Assembly (NCBI RefSeq): GCF_016802725.1
Contig: NC_052668.1
Location: 7,298,501 to 7,362,500 of the forward strand
Length of the DNA stretch: 64,000 nucleotides
Reading direction: 5' to 3'
Source: Solenopsis invicta
Taxonomy: Eukaryota > Arthropoda > Insecta > Hymenoptera > Formicidae
Below the pieces are notes generated by a model, which saw only the letters and a list, made by a program, of their open reading frames with translations, did not search any database and was not told the origin of the DNA. The first letter of the stretch is position 1, and the number at the start of each line of letters is the position of its first letter. Both the position numbers and the translations under genes were made by a program. This document shows positions 55,047 through 64,000 of the stretch, piece by piece.

Positions 55047-57539
55047 TTATCTTTTAAACGTAACAGTCTTCTTTGGATTAACATCAGTCTTCCTTGGGTT
55101 CGAGTATGTTCTGACTGTTGCTTGTGCCGGCTTCCTGGCTTCGGGCTCCTCTGTCACCTCGGTCTCGAAGAATGCCGGTTTAAGTCGTTCCGTAGAAATA
55201 TTAGTATATTTACCTTTAATATCAATTTTAAAAATAATGTCAGTTATGCGTTCAATAATTTCAAAAGGACTTTCGTATGGAGGCTCTAACGGCCTTTTAA
55301 CCGTGTCAACGCGAACAAATACGTGGGTACATGTATAAAGCGTCTTGTGTACAAACACTCTCTTTCTGTCGTGACGTGCGGCTGGCCTTGCTCTAATTTT
55401 TCTCATGTTTTCGCAAAATTTTTCAACAAATGGCTGTTGGTCAGGTGTGATTTCTTCGTCGAGGAAAAACTCACCTGGAAGGCGTAGTGACATACCGTAT
55501 ACGAGTTCAGCTGCGCTGGCTTTAATGTCTTCTTTTATACACGTTCTAAGACCCAACAAAACCACTGGAAGTGTCTCTATCCAATTCGGTGTCTCGTGGC
55601 ACATTATGGCCGCCTTTAGTGACCGGTGCCAACGCTCTGTCATTCCATTGGACGCAGGGTGATATGTCGTCGTCCTGATGCATCGTCCTGTTGCATCCTA
55701 TCAGTTTTGTCAATGCGCCGAACAGCTGCGACTCAAACTGGCTACCCTGGTCTGTTGTGATCGTGATGCACCGAATCTTGATACCCAGTAAGTGAAAAAC
55801 GCTGTTGCTACTATGTCGGCTGTTACTTCTGTCAGTGGGATTGCCTCGGGCCACCTAGAAAATCTGTCAATGATAGTTAAACAATATCGAAAATTTTGAC
55901 ATATAGGTAATGGACCAACAATGTCCATATAGACGTGTTCAAAACGCCCTTTTGGTGTTTCGAATTTGTCAGGAGGATTCTTGGTGTGTCGATGTACTTT
56001 GCTTCGTTGACATGCTAAGCATGTGCGAGCCCATTCAGCAATATTTTTGTTCATTCCAGGCCAGAAGAAACTTCTGCTGATTAGCTTCCTCGACGTACGG
56101 TCACTTGGATGTGATAGTCCATGTGTCAATGTAAAAATCTTCCTTCGTAGTGAAACTGGAACGTAGGGCCTTAGGTTGTCTTTTGTCACTTCACAGTATA
56201 TGTAGACGTCTGAGTCATCGACCTGTATTCTGTGTAAATTCCACCTATTTCCGTTCTTGAGTATCTCTTGAAGTTCGTCGTCTGTCGTTTGAGTGTTTGC
56301 TAGCTCGGTAGTTGAGACGATTACTGGCATGTCGATGGTTTCAATGCGCGATAGCGCATCTGCGACTGTGTTATCTGTTCCTGCAATATGTATTATTTTT
56401 GTTGAAAATTGACCGATAATTATATATAAATATTTGACACTTAGGTAAATAGCCAGCAATTCACGGTCATATGTGCTATATTTGCTCTGAGTTTTATCCA
56501 ATCTATGCGAGTAGAAACCGAGAGGTTCCCAGTTTTCCTCTGCTTTTTGTTCTAGGACTGCTCCCACCGACACGTCCGATGCGTCAGTCCTTAACGCCAT
56601 TGCTGCATTTTTAGGATAACTCAATAACGTCTGCTTAGCCAATAGTTGTTTGCATTCTTGAAATGCGCGTTCAGACTCTGGTGTCCAATTGATTACCCGT
56701 TTATCTTTCTTTCGAGCTCCTATTAACCATTTGTTCAGTGGTATCTGAATCCTTGCAGCTCCAGGAATAAATCGGCGGTAAAAATTGATGATTCCTAAAA
56801 ATCTTCTTAAATCACTAACCGTTTTTGGTTTTGGATGTTTTTGTATTGCCTCGACGCGTTTCGCCGCTGGTGATATTCCGTTTTGGCCAATCTGACAACC
56901 CAAATATTGTACTTCCTGTTGAGCAAAAACACATTTTACGATATTTATTGTTAGCCCGTATTTCCTAAGACGTTCGAAAATTGTACGTAAGTGCTTTTCA
57001 TGTTCTTCCTGTGTTTTTAACGCTACGATAACATCGTCTATGTAGCAGTGACAAAAATCCAGACCTCTTAAAACAGTATCCATGAAACGTTGAAAGGATT
57101 GTGCTGCGTTGCACAATCCAAAGGGCATGACGTTGAATTCAAACAATCCAAATGGAGTAATTACAGCTGTTTTCTGTTTATCTTCTTGTGCAAGAGGTAT
57201 ATGATAATAGGCCCGCGCCAGGTCTAATGTTGAAAAAAACTTACATCCGTGAAATTGGTATGCTACATCTTGTATATGTGGTAATGGATATCGGTCTGGA
57301 ATCGTCACGCTATTTAATCGACAGTAGTCCCCGCATGGGCGCCATTCCCCTGACTTTTTCCTCACCATATGTAACGGGCTGGCCCACTGACTGTTCGATG
57401 GCTGACAGATTCCTTCTTTTAACATAAACTCGAACTCTGCCCTTGCTGCCTTGAGCTTGTCCGGTGGTAGTCTTCTGGCTCTTTCGGCGATCGGGGTCCT
57501 TTGGTCGAAATGTGATGCTTCACTTCGTGTTTCGCACAA
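55047..57539 (-). pseudogene. Reverse transcriptase-integrase of the CsRn1-type element
   Basis: The main frame 57539-55710 (609 codons) begins in a frame overlapping the protease frame. RT motifs are in order (SQWASPLHMVRKKSGEWR, STLDLARAYYHIPL, MPFGLCNAAQSFQRF, CYIDDVIV). RNase H starts well (LRTDASDVSVGAVLEQ, STYDRELLAIYLSVKYL) but jumps straight to IIGQFSTKIIHIAGTDN, so about 40 residues including the TDHKPL segment are deleted. Integrase has its HHCC finger and MDIVGPLP, then frameshifts near 55780-55850. Later frames hold ITTDQGSQFES and the C-terminal part (55643-55047). Non-functional. Confidence 0.9.
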
Positions 57540-58069
57540 TAACGACTTGTTGGCCGTGTGATATCGGCGAACTCTTCTAAAAGCGCTTGGCAGTGATTAT
57601 TTCGGCTGATGGTAGATATGGTCTGCAACTTTGCGTTATATATGTGCCCGCTTGTATGTAATTTAGTGGTACCGTCGATGAGTCTTTTATTTTTGATGTC
57701 TACTAGCAAATTGTAGGGATGCAAAAAATCGGCTCCAAGAATGGCTCTTGAAACCTTAGCTACTAAAAATCTCCAAGGAAATTGACGGCGTAAACCCACA
57801 TCTACTGTTAATAGTTTTTCGCCATAAGTATCTATGGTCGTTCCGTTTGCTGCAAACAGCTTGAAATCTTCTGATAGGCGACGCTTGTGTACGATTGACC
57901 TAGAAAGGACAGACAAATCAGCACCTGTATCTATTAGAAAACGCATACCTGTTTTGTCGGCTACTATGAGGCGGTAATTGTTTGCTGCGCCGCCTCCCAC
58001 TGCCTCTATAGTAAACGGCACGCCTAGTTTTCCTTGTCCTCCGTTTTTTTGTTTTCTTTCCATGTGCAT
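57419..58069 (-). pseudogene. Aspartic protease region of the CsRn1-type element
   Basis: MRFLIDTGADLSVL is the retropepsin active site, with ILGADFL downstream as the second conserved block. The frame drops out of phase with RT around 57540. The long overlap of the two frames at 57419-57539 is a shadow of the frameshift. Confidence 0.88.
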
Positions 58070-58888
58070 GGTTTACGGCATTTCCAGGAGTCTTTTCCGA
58101 ACTTATTATGAAAATAGCACATGCCTATTGAGCGGTCTCGTGATTTACTTCTAAATCCGTCTCGATTTCCGGAAAAGTTTCTTCTGCCACGACTTCGGCT
58201 TCTGCTGCGTGCTGTCCTCTTCATCAGCATCTCTAGCTTTCCAATTCGCTTAGTTAGTACGGCGATTTCAGAATCCTGTGGTTGCGCTGCTGCTGCAGAT
58301 ATAGATAAAGAAGATTCTTTGTGTGCTACTATTGATAGTTCTTGTCCACCTCCTGATCTTTCCATGGCCTTATCCGCGATTTTAGCTAACTTATTCAATT
58401 CCATTTCTCCCACTACTGTGAGGAGTTCTTTTCGGTAATCTCTGTAACCATAATGTTTGTAGAACACATGCAGCGACATTACTGCCCGCTAACCGTGTCA
58501 TTTCTCTGAGTAATTCAGACGGCTTTCGATCGTTTAACTCGATACCGGTTAATAATTGGCGTAGCTGTGCTTCTTCGGAAGCTACCACTCTAGTTATAAG
58601 AGCGTCTTTAATATCAGCGAATGAATTTTCGGACGGTGGGGCGGCAATAATGTCGGCTACTATCTTTGTCGTCGGCGTGTCTAAATGTCGAATTACCGCT
58701 GCGCATTTTACGGCATCCGATCGAACGTTATATGCTGCGAATTCGCGTTCGAGCATCGCGAACCATAATTTCGGCTCATCTCGCCAAAACTGCGGCAATT
58801 TTGCATTTCTAAATTCACTTGCCTGAATTTCTGGCCGATCTTCCTTTATGGTGACTGTTCCACTACCTGACGTTTCCGACGTCGACAT
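58024..58888 (-). pseudogene. Gag of the CsRn1-type element
   Basis: Frame 58888-58391 starts MSTSETSGSG and contains LPQFWRDEPKLWFAMLE, the typical opening of insect Gypsy gag, through a helical capsid part. Frame 58479-58024 continues with an arginine/serine-rich segment and CYFHNKFGKDSWKCRKPCTW. That is a C-H-C-C arrangement characteristic of the CsRn1 clade instead of the usual CCHC knuckle. One frameshift lies at about 58440-58480. Confidence 0.85.
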
Positions 58889-58940
58889 GATTCTTTGTCA
58901 AGGAGAAACTTGAAACTTCGTTAAACGGGTTTCGGCCAGA

Positions 58941-59154
58941 TGTGGTGTACTTATAATTATCCGATGTTAGGGAGAGCTCGTCGGATGGCAATGGGTATGT
59001 GTGTATAAACAGGATTACGTAGGATTAAACCTTTTTATTTTAATATAAACTCTTTACATGCGTTCAGGTAACCAGAGAAGAACGAGAAGTATATAACAAG
59101 GGAGATAAGCTAACTCTAAGCGCTTCTAGCGCCACTATCTACTGAGGCGCCACA
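58941..59154 (-). repeat. 5' LTR of the CsRn1-type element
   Basis: This is the right copy in window order and 5' for the minus-strand genes. Confidence 0.93.
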
Positions 59155-59271
59155 GCTGGCGCCAAACGTTAGATCAAAAATTTTTAATGTAAGGTTGGGC
59201 ATCTGGCAACAATTCCTTATCATTGCAGTTGTGAATTTTTATCGGCGTTATATATTTTTTTGTGATCGAAG

Positions 59272-60307
59272 ATGTCGAAATTTGTGCCCAATAAGCGTCA
59301 TTTGCGGGAAGTTTTGCTTTTTGCCTTCAATTCGAAAAAATCTGCGGCTGAGGCGCGTCGAATGATTGTAAAAACTTATGGTGAGGCTTCCATTAGTGAA
59401 AGAACGTGTCGAGAATGGTTCCAACGTTTCAAAAGTAGTGATTTCGGCGTAGAAGACAAGGAGCGTCCCGGACAGGTGAAAAAGTTTGAAGACGCACAAT
59501 TGGAAACATTACTGAATGAAGATTCATCTCAAACGCAACAGGAGCTTGCAGATTCATTGGGCGTGACTCAACAAGCTATTTCACATCGTTTGAAAACCAT
59601 GGGAATGATCCAAAAGCATGGACACTGGGTGCCATACGAATTAAAGCCGAGAGACGTCGAACGGCGTTTTTTCGCGTGCGAACAGCTGCTCCAACGGCAA
59701 AAACGGAAGGGTTTTCTGCATCGTATTGTAACCGGCGATGAAAAGTGGATCCATTATGATAATCCAAAGCGAAAAAAATCGTGGGGCTACCGCGGCCATG
59801 CATCAACATCGACGGCCAAGCCAAACATCCATGGCTCGAAGCTCATGCTGTGTATTTGGTGGGACCAGCTCGGCGTGATTTATTATGAGCTGTTGCAACC
59901 GGGTGAAACCATCACAGGAGCTCGCTACCAAACACAACTAATGCGTTTGAGCCGAGCATTGCAGGAAAAACGGCCACAATACGAGCAAAGACACGAAAAA
60001 GTGATGTTGCTACAATGCTCGGCCACATGTTGCTCAGGTCGTTAAAACCTATCTGGAAACATTGAAATGGGACGTCTTACCTCATCCGCCGTATTCTCCT
60101 GACATCGCCCCTTCAGATTACCACTTGTTCCGATCAATGGCGCATGGCCTGGCTGAGCAGCACTTCCATTATTACGAAGAGGCCAAAAACTGAGTCGATT
60201 CGTGGATCGCCGCAAAAGACGAGCAGTTTTTTCGACGCGGGATTCATATGCTGCCCGAAAGGTGGGAGAAAGTAGTGGCCAGCGATGGACAATACTTTCA
60301 AGAATAA
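59272..60307 (+). pseudogene. Mariner transposase, mauritiana-type, frameshifted
   Basis: Opens MSKFVPNKRHLREVLLFAF. The DNA-binding half has REWFQRFKSSDFGVEDK and the WVPYEL motif of Mos1-like enzymes. The first catalytic motif TGDEKW is intact. A deletion of about five bases near 60013 removes the aspartate of the HDNARPH motif and shifts the frame (ORF stop at 60045). The remaining sequence encodes HPPYSPDIAPSDYHLF and LPERWEKVVASDGQYFQ in the next frame, with an extra TGA near 60190. Inactive; the related Mboumar elements of ants are the closest family I know of. Confidence 0.92.
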
Positions 60308-60379
60308 GTATGTAACCATTTTTCAACAATCAATCCTCAAATTTTGACAAAAAACGGCGGTTTCCAATTTGTACTCCTA

Positions 60380-60613
60380 ATATTTTAAAACCATTTAAAA
60401 AATGTTTCTTCAGCATTTATTTTTTTATTCAATAGTTCTTTTTACATTTGTGATAAATTAATTTAATCATTTAAATGAATGAATTGAAACAAAATATTTA
60501 TTTGCTATTTTTTGTTGGCATTCATTTTGTATGTATCAGAAATTTGACAACGTAATAATGGTTTCATTTCGTATGTATCAGAAATTTGATAATGTAAAAA
60601 TGTTTCATATATA
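60380..60613. repeat. A+T-rich flank with a 41 bp tandem duplication
   Basis: From about 60521 to 60602 two near-identical 41 bp units (GTATGTATCAGAAATTTGA core) lie in tandem. The rest continues the low-complexity block broken by mariner 4. Confidence 0.65.
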
Positions 60614-61962
60614 TACCCTGATAGCCACCTGTCTGTGTTGTTGCTGTAATGTTGCCGAAAACAAAGGGCATTTGTTTTCAGCAAATTTAGAACAAGGTGT
60701 GTGCCTCATTTGCCTTTGATTTGACATCACACGAATTCAGCACGTTTTGCTGCCAATATGCTGCGTGTTTGCTGTCAACGGTTTATCGTTATACATAAAG
60801 AGCAACATGAGAGCAAGTTGCCAACAACATGTGCTGAGTCATAAATTTCAGCAAAAATTCAACAACATGTCGAAAACGGTTAAATATATGTTTTGTACTT
60901 TTATTTATTTCAAATATATAAAAAATAAATAAGTTAATTCTTCTTTCTGCTGAATTGTCACTACCCTGCAAAAAATGTGCGATAAAACCGATTAAAAAAA
61001 AGTAATCCGAATCGATCGAGATTTTTACACCAAAAATACGGTATTAAGACCGATTGAAAATAAGATCGGAATCCAGATAGATTTATTAAAACAGAATACA
61101 TTAATGTAAACGTAATAAATGTTTAGTTTACAAAAAAGTATTTCTTGTATCCTTTTCATTAAAAAGAATTAAATTTAAATTAAATATTTAATTTATGTAC
61201 AAGAATAAATAACAATACAAATTGTTATTTACATATAAAAATATAAAATTTTATGTGACCAATGTTCCACACACACGTCACGTTTGAAAAGAATGAGAGC
61301 GAGTATTCGTCTCGAGCTTACAACAAGTAAGTTCTAAAAGCTTACGTTAGTATGAGCTGGGGTGTCCGCCGCGGTGGCACCTAGATATAACGACTGTGGC
61401 CGCCCTCGACTCACGAGAAAATCTGCCGCGGCGTGGCCGCCTAGCGGTGACGTCAGCACTCATTTGTTAAATCCATTTCAATCCGATCTGATAGCCAAGT
61501 AAATAATTAATTTACTCCTGTTTATTTATTACATTACACACGCTCGCGCAAACACACAATCACATACGCACACGCGCGCACATACACACAAATCATTTTC
61601 GACATTTTATTTAGCTACAAGACAATAATTAATATATTTAATGTTTTTAACAAATACACGACAAAAGCACAGCATCATTATCTTTTTTTATTACCGTCAC
61701 GTTGCTCTTATGTTGTTGAAAATGATTGATAAAGCAAAATGTTTTCCACGAATAGAAGTCATTTTGTTGGTAACAGAATAAGCAACAGTTGCTCTCCGTT
61801 TGCTTTGAATCTGCTGACATAAAATGTCTTAAATCTGCTCTCATGTTGTTGAATATGTAGGACTATGCGTTACGTTTTCAGCAAATACACAGCAACTAGT
61901 CGAAAATTCATGCTCAGCATTAAGTTGTCTGATTTTGCAAAACATGCATGGCTATCAGGGTA
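60614..61962. mobile_element. TACCCTGATAGCCA-ended repeat element
   Basis: The inverted ends TACCCTGATAGCCA (60614-60627) and its complement (61949-61962) enclose 1.35 kb without a gene. Near both ends the sequence is an irregular field of TTGCTGA, CAGCAAA, CAACATG words. The centre holds a G+C-rich patch (61345-61450) and a CA-rich microsatellite (61528-61590). Confidence 0.6.
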
Positions 61963-61964
61963 TC

Positions 61965-63431
61965 TACCCAGATAGCCAAATGATTGCAAATTGTCGGCAA
62001 CTTGCCACAAATATCGCTCATAAGTTGTCAGCAAAGCAACAGAAGGGGGTATCCTCTTTTCAGTATGTTTTTGTCAGTAATAATTTTCAAAATATAATAA
62101 TGGCAAGTTTCCAACAATCTATTGGCAATAGACTTTAAACTCAATTTTCAGAAACTTGCTGGCAACTGGCGCGCAACACGTCAGGAATCCTTAAAATCTA
62201 AACAATGGGTAGGAAACAAGTGTTGCTGTTAGGTTGCCCTCAGATTGCAGACAATACAAGAAACTTGTCGGCAATCTGATGACAACGATTTTCAGCAATT
62301 TGTGAACAACTGACGTGCAACATATTGTGTTTTTAAATTGCCAACATGTTATAAACAACAGGTAAAAAAATTTTTAATCCTTTTCATATCCCTTCTATAA
62401 ATACTATATACATCTTGTTACAAAATCTGTGTCATCAAGACTTATGTTCAACAGATAGAGCAGATCGGTGAGCGATTAGTGAGTTAAGAGCAAAACTATG
62501 TTCCAAAACTCATCAAAAAAAAGTGTTGCAACCTTTTAGCTCATGACTGTATATACGCACACCAACGGAATCGGTATCCCTCCGCGCGCGACACGCGGCT
62601 TCTACACATATACGCGAAGCGCCCACATACATACGTACTAGTCTTCCCCTTCCATGCTACTAGTGTGGCTGCTAAAAGTCGAAAATGCATTGCTGACACT
62701 GGGCCATTTTGAATTTTCACTAGTTTTATGGATCACACAACGACAAATGATGTACATTCATAATAGGAGTAAAAAAATAGGTTAGGCGATGCATGCGCAA
62801 GTATGCTTCGCTTTAGTTGGTCGCTTAGGTACTGGCGTTTACGTGCACATATCTCACTCAATAATAATGTACAGTCGTGAGCTAAAAGGTTGCAACACAT
62901 TTTCTTCGATGGTTTTTGGAATGTAGATTTGCTCATCAAACGGCGAACGTAATTGGTTCTTACCTGTGAATCCAACCAATTACGTTTGCCAATTGATGAC
63001 ATCGAAGAAAATGTGTTGTAACTTTTTAGCTCACAACTGTACATCATTGTTAACTAAATGCTGAAAACTTTTCAGCAATTATTATTATAGTAGAGTTGCT
63101 ATTCGGTTGCCGACGTGTTGCTCACAACTTATGAATAAAAGTAATACTCGCATGTTTCTGTTAACTTTATATTACCATTCGGTTGCCGACACGTTGCTCA
63201 CAACTCATGAATGATAATCGTTGTTCACATATTACTATCAGATTGCTATAAACATTGGTTGCAACAATTGTTCTACCGTTGTTTGACAAAAAAACTCAGC
63301 ATATTAATACTGAATTAACAAAAACATTTTTGTTTCATTAAATTATAGGCAACATAATAGCAATTGACGAGCAACTTAATTTCTGCAATTATTTGATTTA
63401 GATTGAGTATTTACGTTTGGCTATCTGGGTA
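61965..63431. mobile_element. TACCCAGATAGCCAAA-ended repeat element
   Basis: The inverted ends TACCCAGATAGCCAAA (61965-61980) and its complement (63416-63431) enclose 1.47 kb. The interior starts and ends with degenerate TTGTCGGCAACTTG / GTTGCCGACACGTTG words. A MITE (62872-63039) is nested inside. It begins two bases after the previous element and its ends differ from it at one position (A/T). Confidence 0.6.
62872..63039. mobile_element. 168 bp Tc1-like MITE
   Basis: Arms of about 42 bp start CAGTCGTGAGCTAAAAGG and are flanked by TA (62870-62871, 63040-63041). A related single end occurs at about 62523-62550 (TTGCAACCTTTTAGCTCATG), a truncated or decayed relative. Confidence 0.85.
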
Positions 63432-63701
63432 CTTACCACCATAGGCACGTAATACTGCTATGACGGATTCCCATTTGCAGTTTGCTAGTGTCTGTTTCAT
63501 ATTCACAGAACGTGGGCGAATTATACAATCTTTTGGCTACATCATTTTCACTTGTTGTTCACTATTGATCAGTTCTTTCAATTGGGCCTCAGTGAGTTCT
63601 TTGTTGTCATTATTATCAAAAGCTGTTAGCCATTCAGCGTAGCCAATAGAAACTGTCTCCTCCTCGTTCGGAAACTCACATACAACATAAAAATTGTCCA
63701 T

Positions 63702-64000
63702 CGTCGAATTTCAATTTTATTAAACCTGCAAAATAAAAACATTTTTCAAAATGAAATGTAATATATTAACAATTATATTCACATTATTAATACAATCACG
63801 TTATTAATGTATTTTTAACATTGCATTATTTGCATAGTCAACTTTTATTGCACATATAAGTAAACCAACTTCTTACAGCAAAAACTTTCATTGCCAAATG
63901 TTATGTTAAACTATCAAAATCTTATTGCTTAAAAAGTTTTTATTGTTTTCATCCTTCTCGGTAATTTTACTATAAAATACATTTTAAATAAAATTTCATA
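63702..64000 (-). other. Upstream region of the BEN gene
   Basis: A TTTTGCAGG at 63723-63731 on minus could be a 3' splice site just before the start codon, so an untranslated first exon may lie outside the window. The rest is A+T-rich with no gene visible. Confidence 0.35.

Larger units (their letters stand above)
54730..59154 (-). mobile_element. CsRn1-clade Gypsy LTR retrotransposon, defective, 4.4 kb
   Basis: LTRs of 213-214 bp (TGTGGTGTAC...GGCGCCACA on plus) lie at 54730-54942 and 58941-59154 and are almost identical, differing at about three positions by eye. Genes are on minus. The flanks GCAG and GCTG do not match perfectly, so the target duplication is imperfect or absent. Next to the 5' LTR (reading minus from 58940) lies TGGCCGAAACCCG, a possible primer site. 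Next to the 3' LTR is AAGGGGATGAA, the polypurine tract. RNase H is deleted, so the copy depended on others. Confidence 0.93.
54673..60377 (+). mobile_element. Mariner element 4 (mauritiana-type), split by a CsRn1 Gypsy
   Basis: Ends starting GGAGTACAAATTG (about 30 bp with one mismatch) are flanked by TA (54671-54672 and 60378-60379). Removing the LTR element (54730-59154) leaves about 1.28 kb, normal for mariner. The Gypsy sits in the leader, 57 bp from the left end. Confidence 0.92.
45082..63701 (-). pseudogene. BEN-domain gene, eight exons, with nonsense codon and MITE in an exon
   Basis: Exons in gene order: 63701-63437 (ATG at 63701), 54142-53985, 53909-53842, 53616-53317 (contains a MITE), 53178-52978, 50992-50895, 45642-45423 and 45179-45082 (TGA). 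All have GT..AG borders, and phases agree except between exons 4 and 5. Exon 1 encodes NFYVVCEFPNEEET...IGYAEWL and has TAG at codon 55 (63537-63539) within an otherwise open exon. Exons 2-3 are lysine-rich, exons 4-6 acidic and coiled-coil-like. Exons 7-8 encode a BEN domain: LLGVLFLKEELAISSFTG, PSKVAAIR and FWDAVKRKCNNAC. BEN domains bind DNA and often act in transcription or chromatin. The nonsense codon, MITE and phase problem suggest a pseudogene. Confidence 0.7.

Overview
The window is a eukaryotic, insect-type nuclear sequence, most probably from an ant or other hymenopteran. The sequence shows A+T-rich DNA, spliced genes with GT..AG introns, several mariner families, an errantivirus-like LTR element with an envelope gene, an R1-clade LINE and THAP/BEN-domain genes. 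The ant assignment is an inference from the mix of families. Nothing looks bacterial, and there is no CRISPR, rRNA or operon structure. Most of the 64 kb is a nest of transposable elements. Two older layers lie beneath it: a virus-like gene module at the left end and a spliced BEN-domain gene on the minus strand at the right.

Left part (1-12,000). Four or more plus-strand reading frames (72-833, 847-1026, 1039-2248, 2313-2837) form a compact virus-like module, including a probable capsid-type protein broken by a frameshift. A minisatellite follows. The next gene is spliced and starts at 3666. It is cut in two by a 7.2 kb P element (3948-11178) with 28 bp inverted ends and a perfect 8 bp target duplication. 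The P element encodes a THAP-type transposase in six exons, and its only visible break is an intact mariner (7632-8953). Two small MITEs sit in its last intron.

Middle part (12,000-34,000). There is a second intact mariner (12672-13986) and a head-to-head pair of 5'-truncated Penelope-like elements forming a large inverted repeat (14136-15987). About 5 kb of gene-free sequence follows, made largely of degenerate short repeats (GACGTC-rich, CAAATCTG-rich and ATTTATTTAAC-type). A decayed Penelope-like element (about 21671-33232 and beyond) carries a 9.9 kb env-bearing LTR element (23272-33187) inserted in its last codons. The LTR element holds a further TIR-bounded insertion in its leader.

Right part (34,000-64,000). 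A two-gene ISL2EU-type DNA transposon has a THAP + DDE transposase on plus and a SWIM/YqaJ exonuclease on minus. Its transposase is split by a decayed 6.8 kb Gypsy element (35442-42280, TSD ATCT). A BEN-domain gene on the minus strand (exons from 63701 to 45082) has introns filled with an ORF1-only R1-like LINE (45690-50393, 14 bp TSD), a deleted mariner (51960-52906), a mariner (54673-60377) split by a CsRn1-type Gypsy (54730-59154), and two TIR-bounded degenerate-repeat elements. The gene carries a nonsense codon and a MITE in an exon, so it may be a pseudogene.

The genes do not form one pathway. The layout records successive insertions, and target-site duplications let many of the events be ordered. 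The best candidates for something undescribed are the virus-like module with its spliced companion gene, the ORF1-only LINE, and the TACCC-ended families with degenerate-repeat interiors.
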